Origin: Oligoflexaceae bacterium
Lineage (GTDB): Bacteria; Bdellovibrionota_B; Oligoflexia; Oligoflexales; Oligoflexaceae
Assembly: GCA_947474445.1 (NCBI GenBank)
Contig: CANJJY010000316.1
Span: 1 to 5,382 of the forward strand
DNA length: 5,382 nt
Reading direction: 5' to 3'
Part shown: in pieces, positions 5,107-5,382 of the stretch
How positions within the stretch are numbered: position 1 is the first letter of the stretch
Layout: every line of letters begins with the position of its first letter
Translations under genes and position numbers: made by a program
Notes under the pieces: model-generated
Databases searched by the model: none
What the model saw: only the letters and a program-made list of their open reading frames with translations
Told to the model about the DNA's origin: nothing

Positions 5107-5382
5107 TTTTTTTGGGCCGAAGATTTGGGTGTCTAGTCTTGGTTCTACCCACTCTTGCGGATAGTCGGGTTGGGGGAAGCCTGTGGTTTCTTGGATGCTC
5201 TGGGCTTTGGATAGCGCGGCGGCTTGATGGTCCCGGTTGAGACCCTCGCTCTTTTCTAGATAAACGGTGCTCGAGGGGAAGGCGAAACTTGTTCCGCAGG
5301 CCTCGATCAGCTCCATGATCTTGATGTTGAGATCCTCGACCACGGACAGATAGATGTTCTGATCGCCCGTGTTGATGAAACA
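5095..5382 (-). CDS. MscS-family mechanosensitive ion channel, C-terminal end only
   Basis: The last 95 codons of a gene enter from the right edge; the start lies outside the window. The visible protein reads CFINTGDQNIYLSVVEDLN and continues with IKIMELIEACGTSFAFPSST and VYLEKSEGL. This is the cytoplasmic alpha/beta domain of MscS-type small-conductance channels, where EDLN, IM..IE..GT.FAFPS.T.YL is characteristic. Such channels sit in the inner membrane as heptamers and open under membrane tension during osmotic downshock. The transmembrane and pore segments are not in view, so the subfamily is unclear. The tail beyond the domain is Pro-rich and ends GPKKPKK at TGA (5097-5095). The end is unusual: two A7 runs precede the stop and could allow a shift into an open -1 frame. 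Confidence 0.85.
   Translation of the reverse strand, partial: CFINTGDQNIYLSVVEDLNIKIMELIEACGTSFAFPSSTVYLEKSEGLNRDHQAAALSKAQSIQETTGFPQPDYPQEWVEPRLDTQIFGPKKPKK

Noticed and set aside
4979..5164. Plus-strand frame with hydrophobic repeats (ALSTLSTLLFLG)
   Set aside because: It is the reverse reading of the tandem repeat and the MscS 3' end; it starts at a TTG without a ribosome-binding site.

Overview
The window is a compact stretch of ordinary bacterial chromosome with Gram-negative-type genes and mid-range GC. It holds one large gene, two medium or small complete genes, and two genes cut by the window edges. The fused SecD-SecF protein with a full-length SecD part, a short Cys-rich lineage-type protein and the overall style would fit a member of the Bdellovibrionota/Oligoflexia or former Deltaproteobacteria. 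That placement is an inference from protein style; no rRNA or other marker is present.

Left to right: positions 1-37 are probably the first codons of a minus-strand gene leaving the window. A non-coding stretch follows (38-405). Then comes a plus-strand gene for a 122-residue Cys-containing protein with a CxxC near its start (406-774), which I do not recognise. A convergent gap with a long hairpin (864-899) separates it from secDF on the minus strand (926-3640). This single protein carries both halves of the SecDF proton-driven export motor. A divergent intergenic region (3641-4063) carries several inverted repeats and a good promoter candidate for the next plus-strand gene. That gene (4064-4837) encodes an FAD/NAD(P)H oxidoreductase of the ferredoxin-reductase family without an attached 2Fe-2S domain. 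Finally, the minus-strand 3' end of an MscS-family mechanosensitive channel gene enters from the right edge (5095-5382).

The most unusual part is the convergent gap between the oxidoreductase and the MscS gene. It holds a 123-bp near-perfect fold-back element (4838-4960) with a bidirectional terminator at its heart. Next to it are two identical 36-bp tandem repeats plus a decayed third copy (5001-5106). The MscS gene ends in A7-CC-A7-TGA, two consecutive slippery heptamers. Slipping into the -1 frame would open 46 further codons through the tandem repeats and stop exactly at the first triplet of the fold-back element.

The genes do not form an operon or one pathway: the neighbours are convergent or divergent pairs. 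SecDF and MscS are both inner-membrane proteins, but nothing in the sequence links them functionally. I see no CRISPR array, tRNA, rRNA, transposase, phage gene or defence system.
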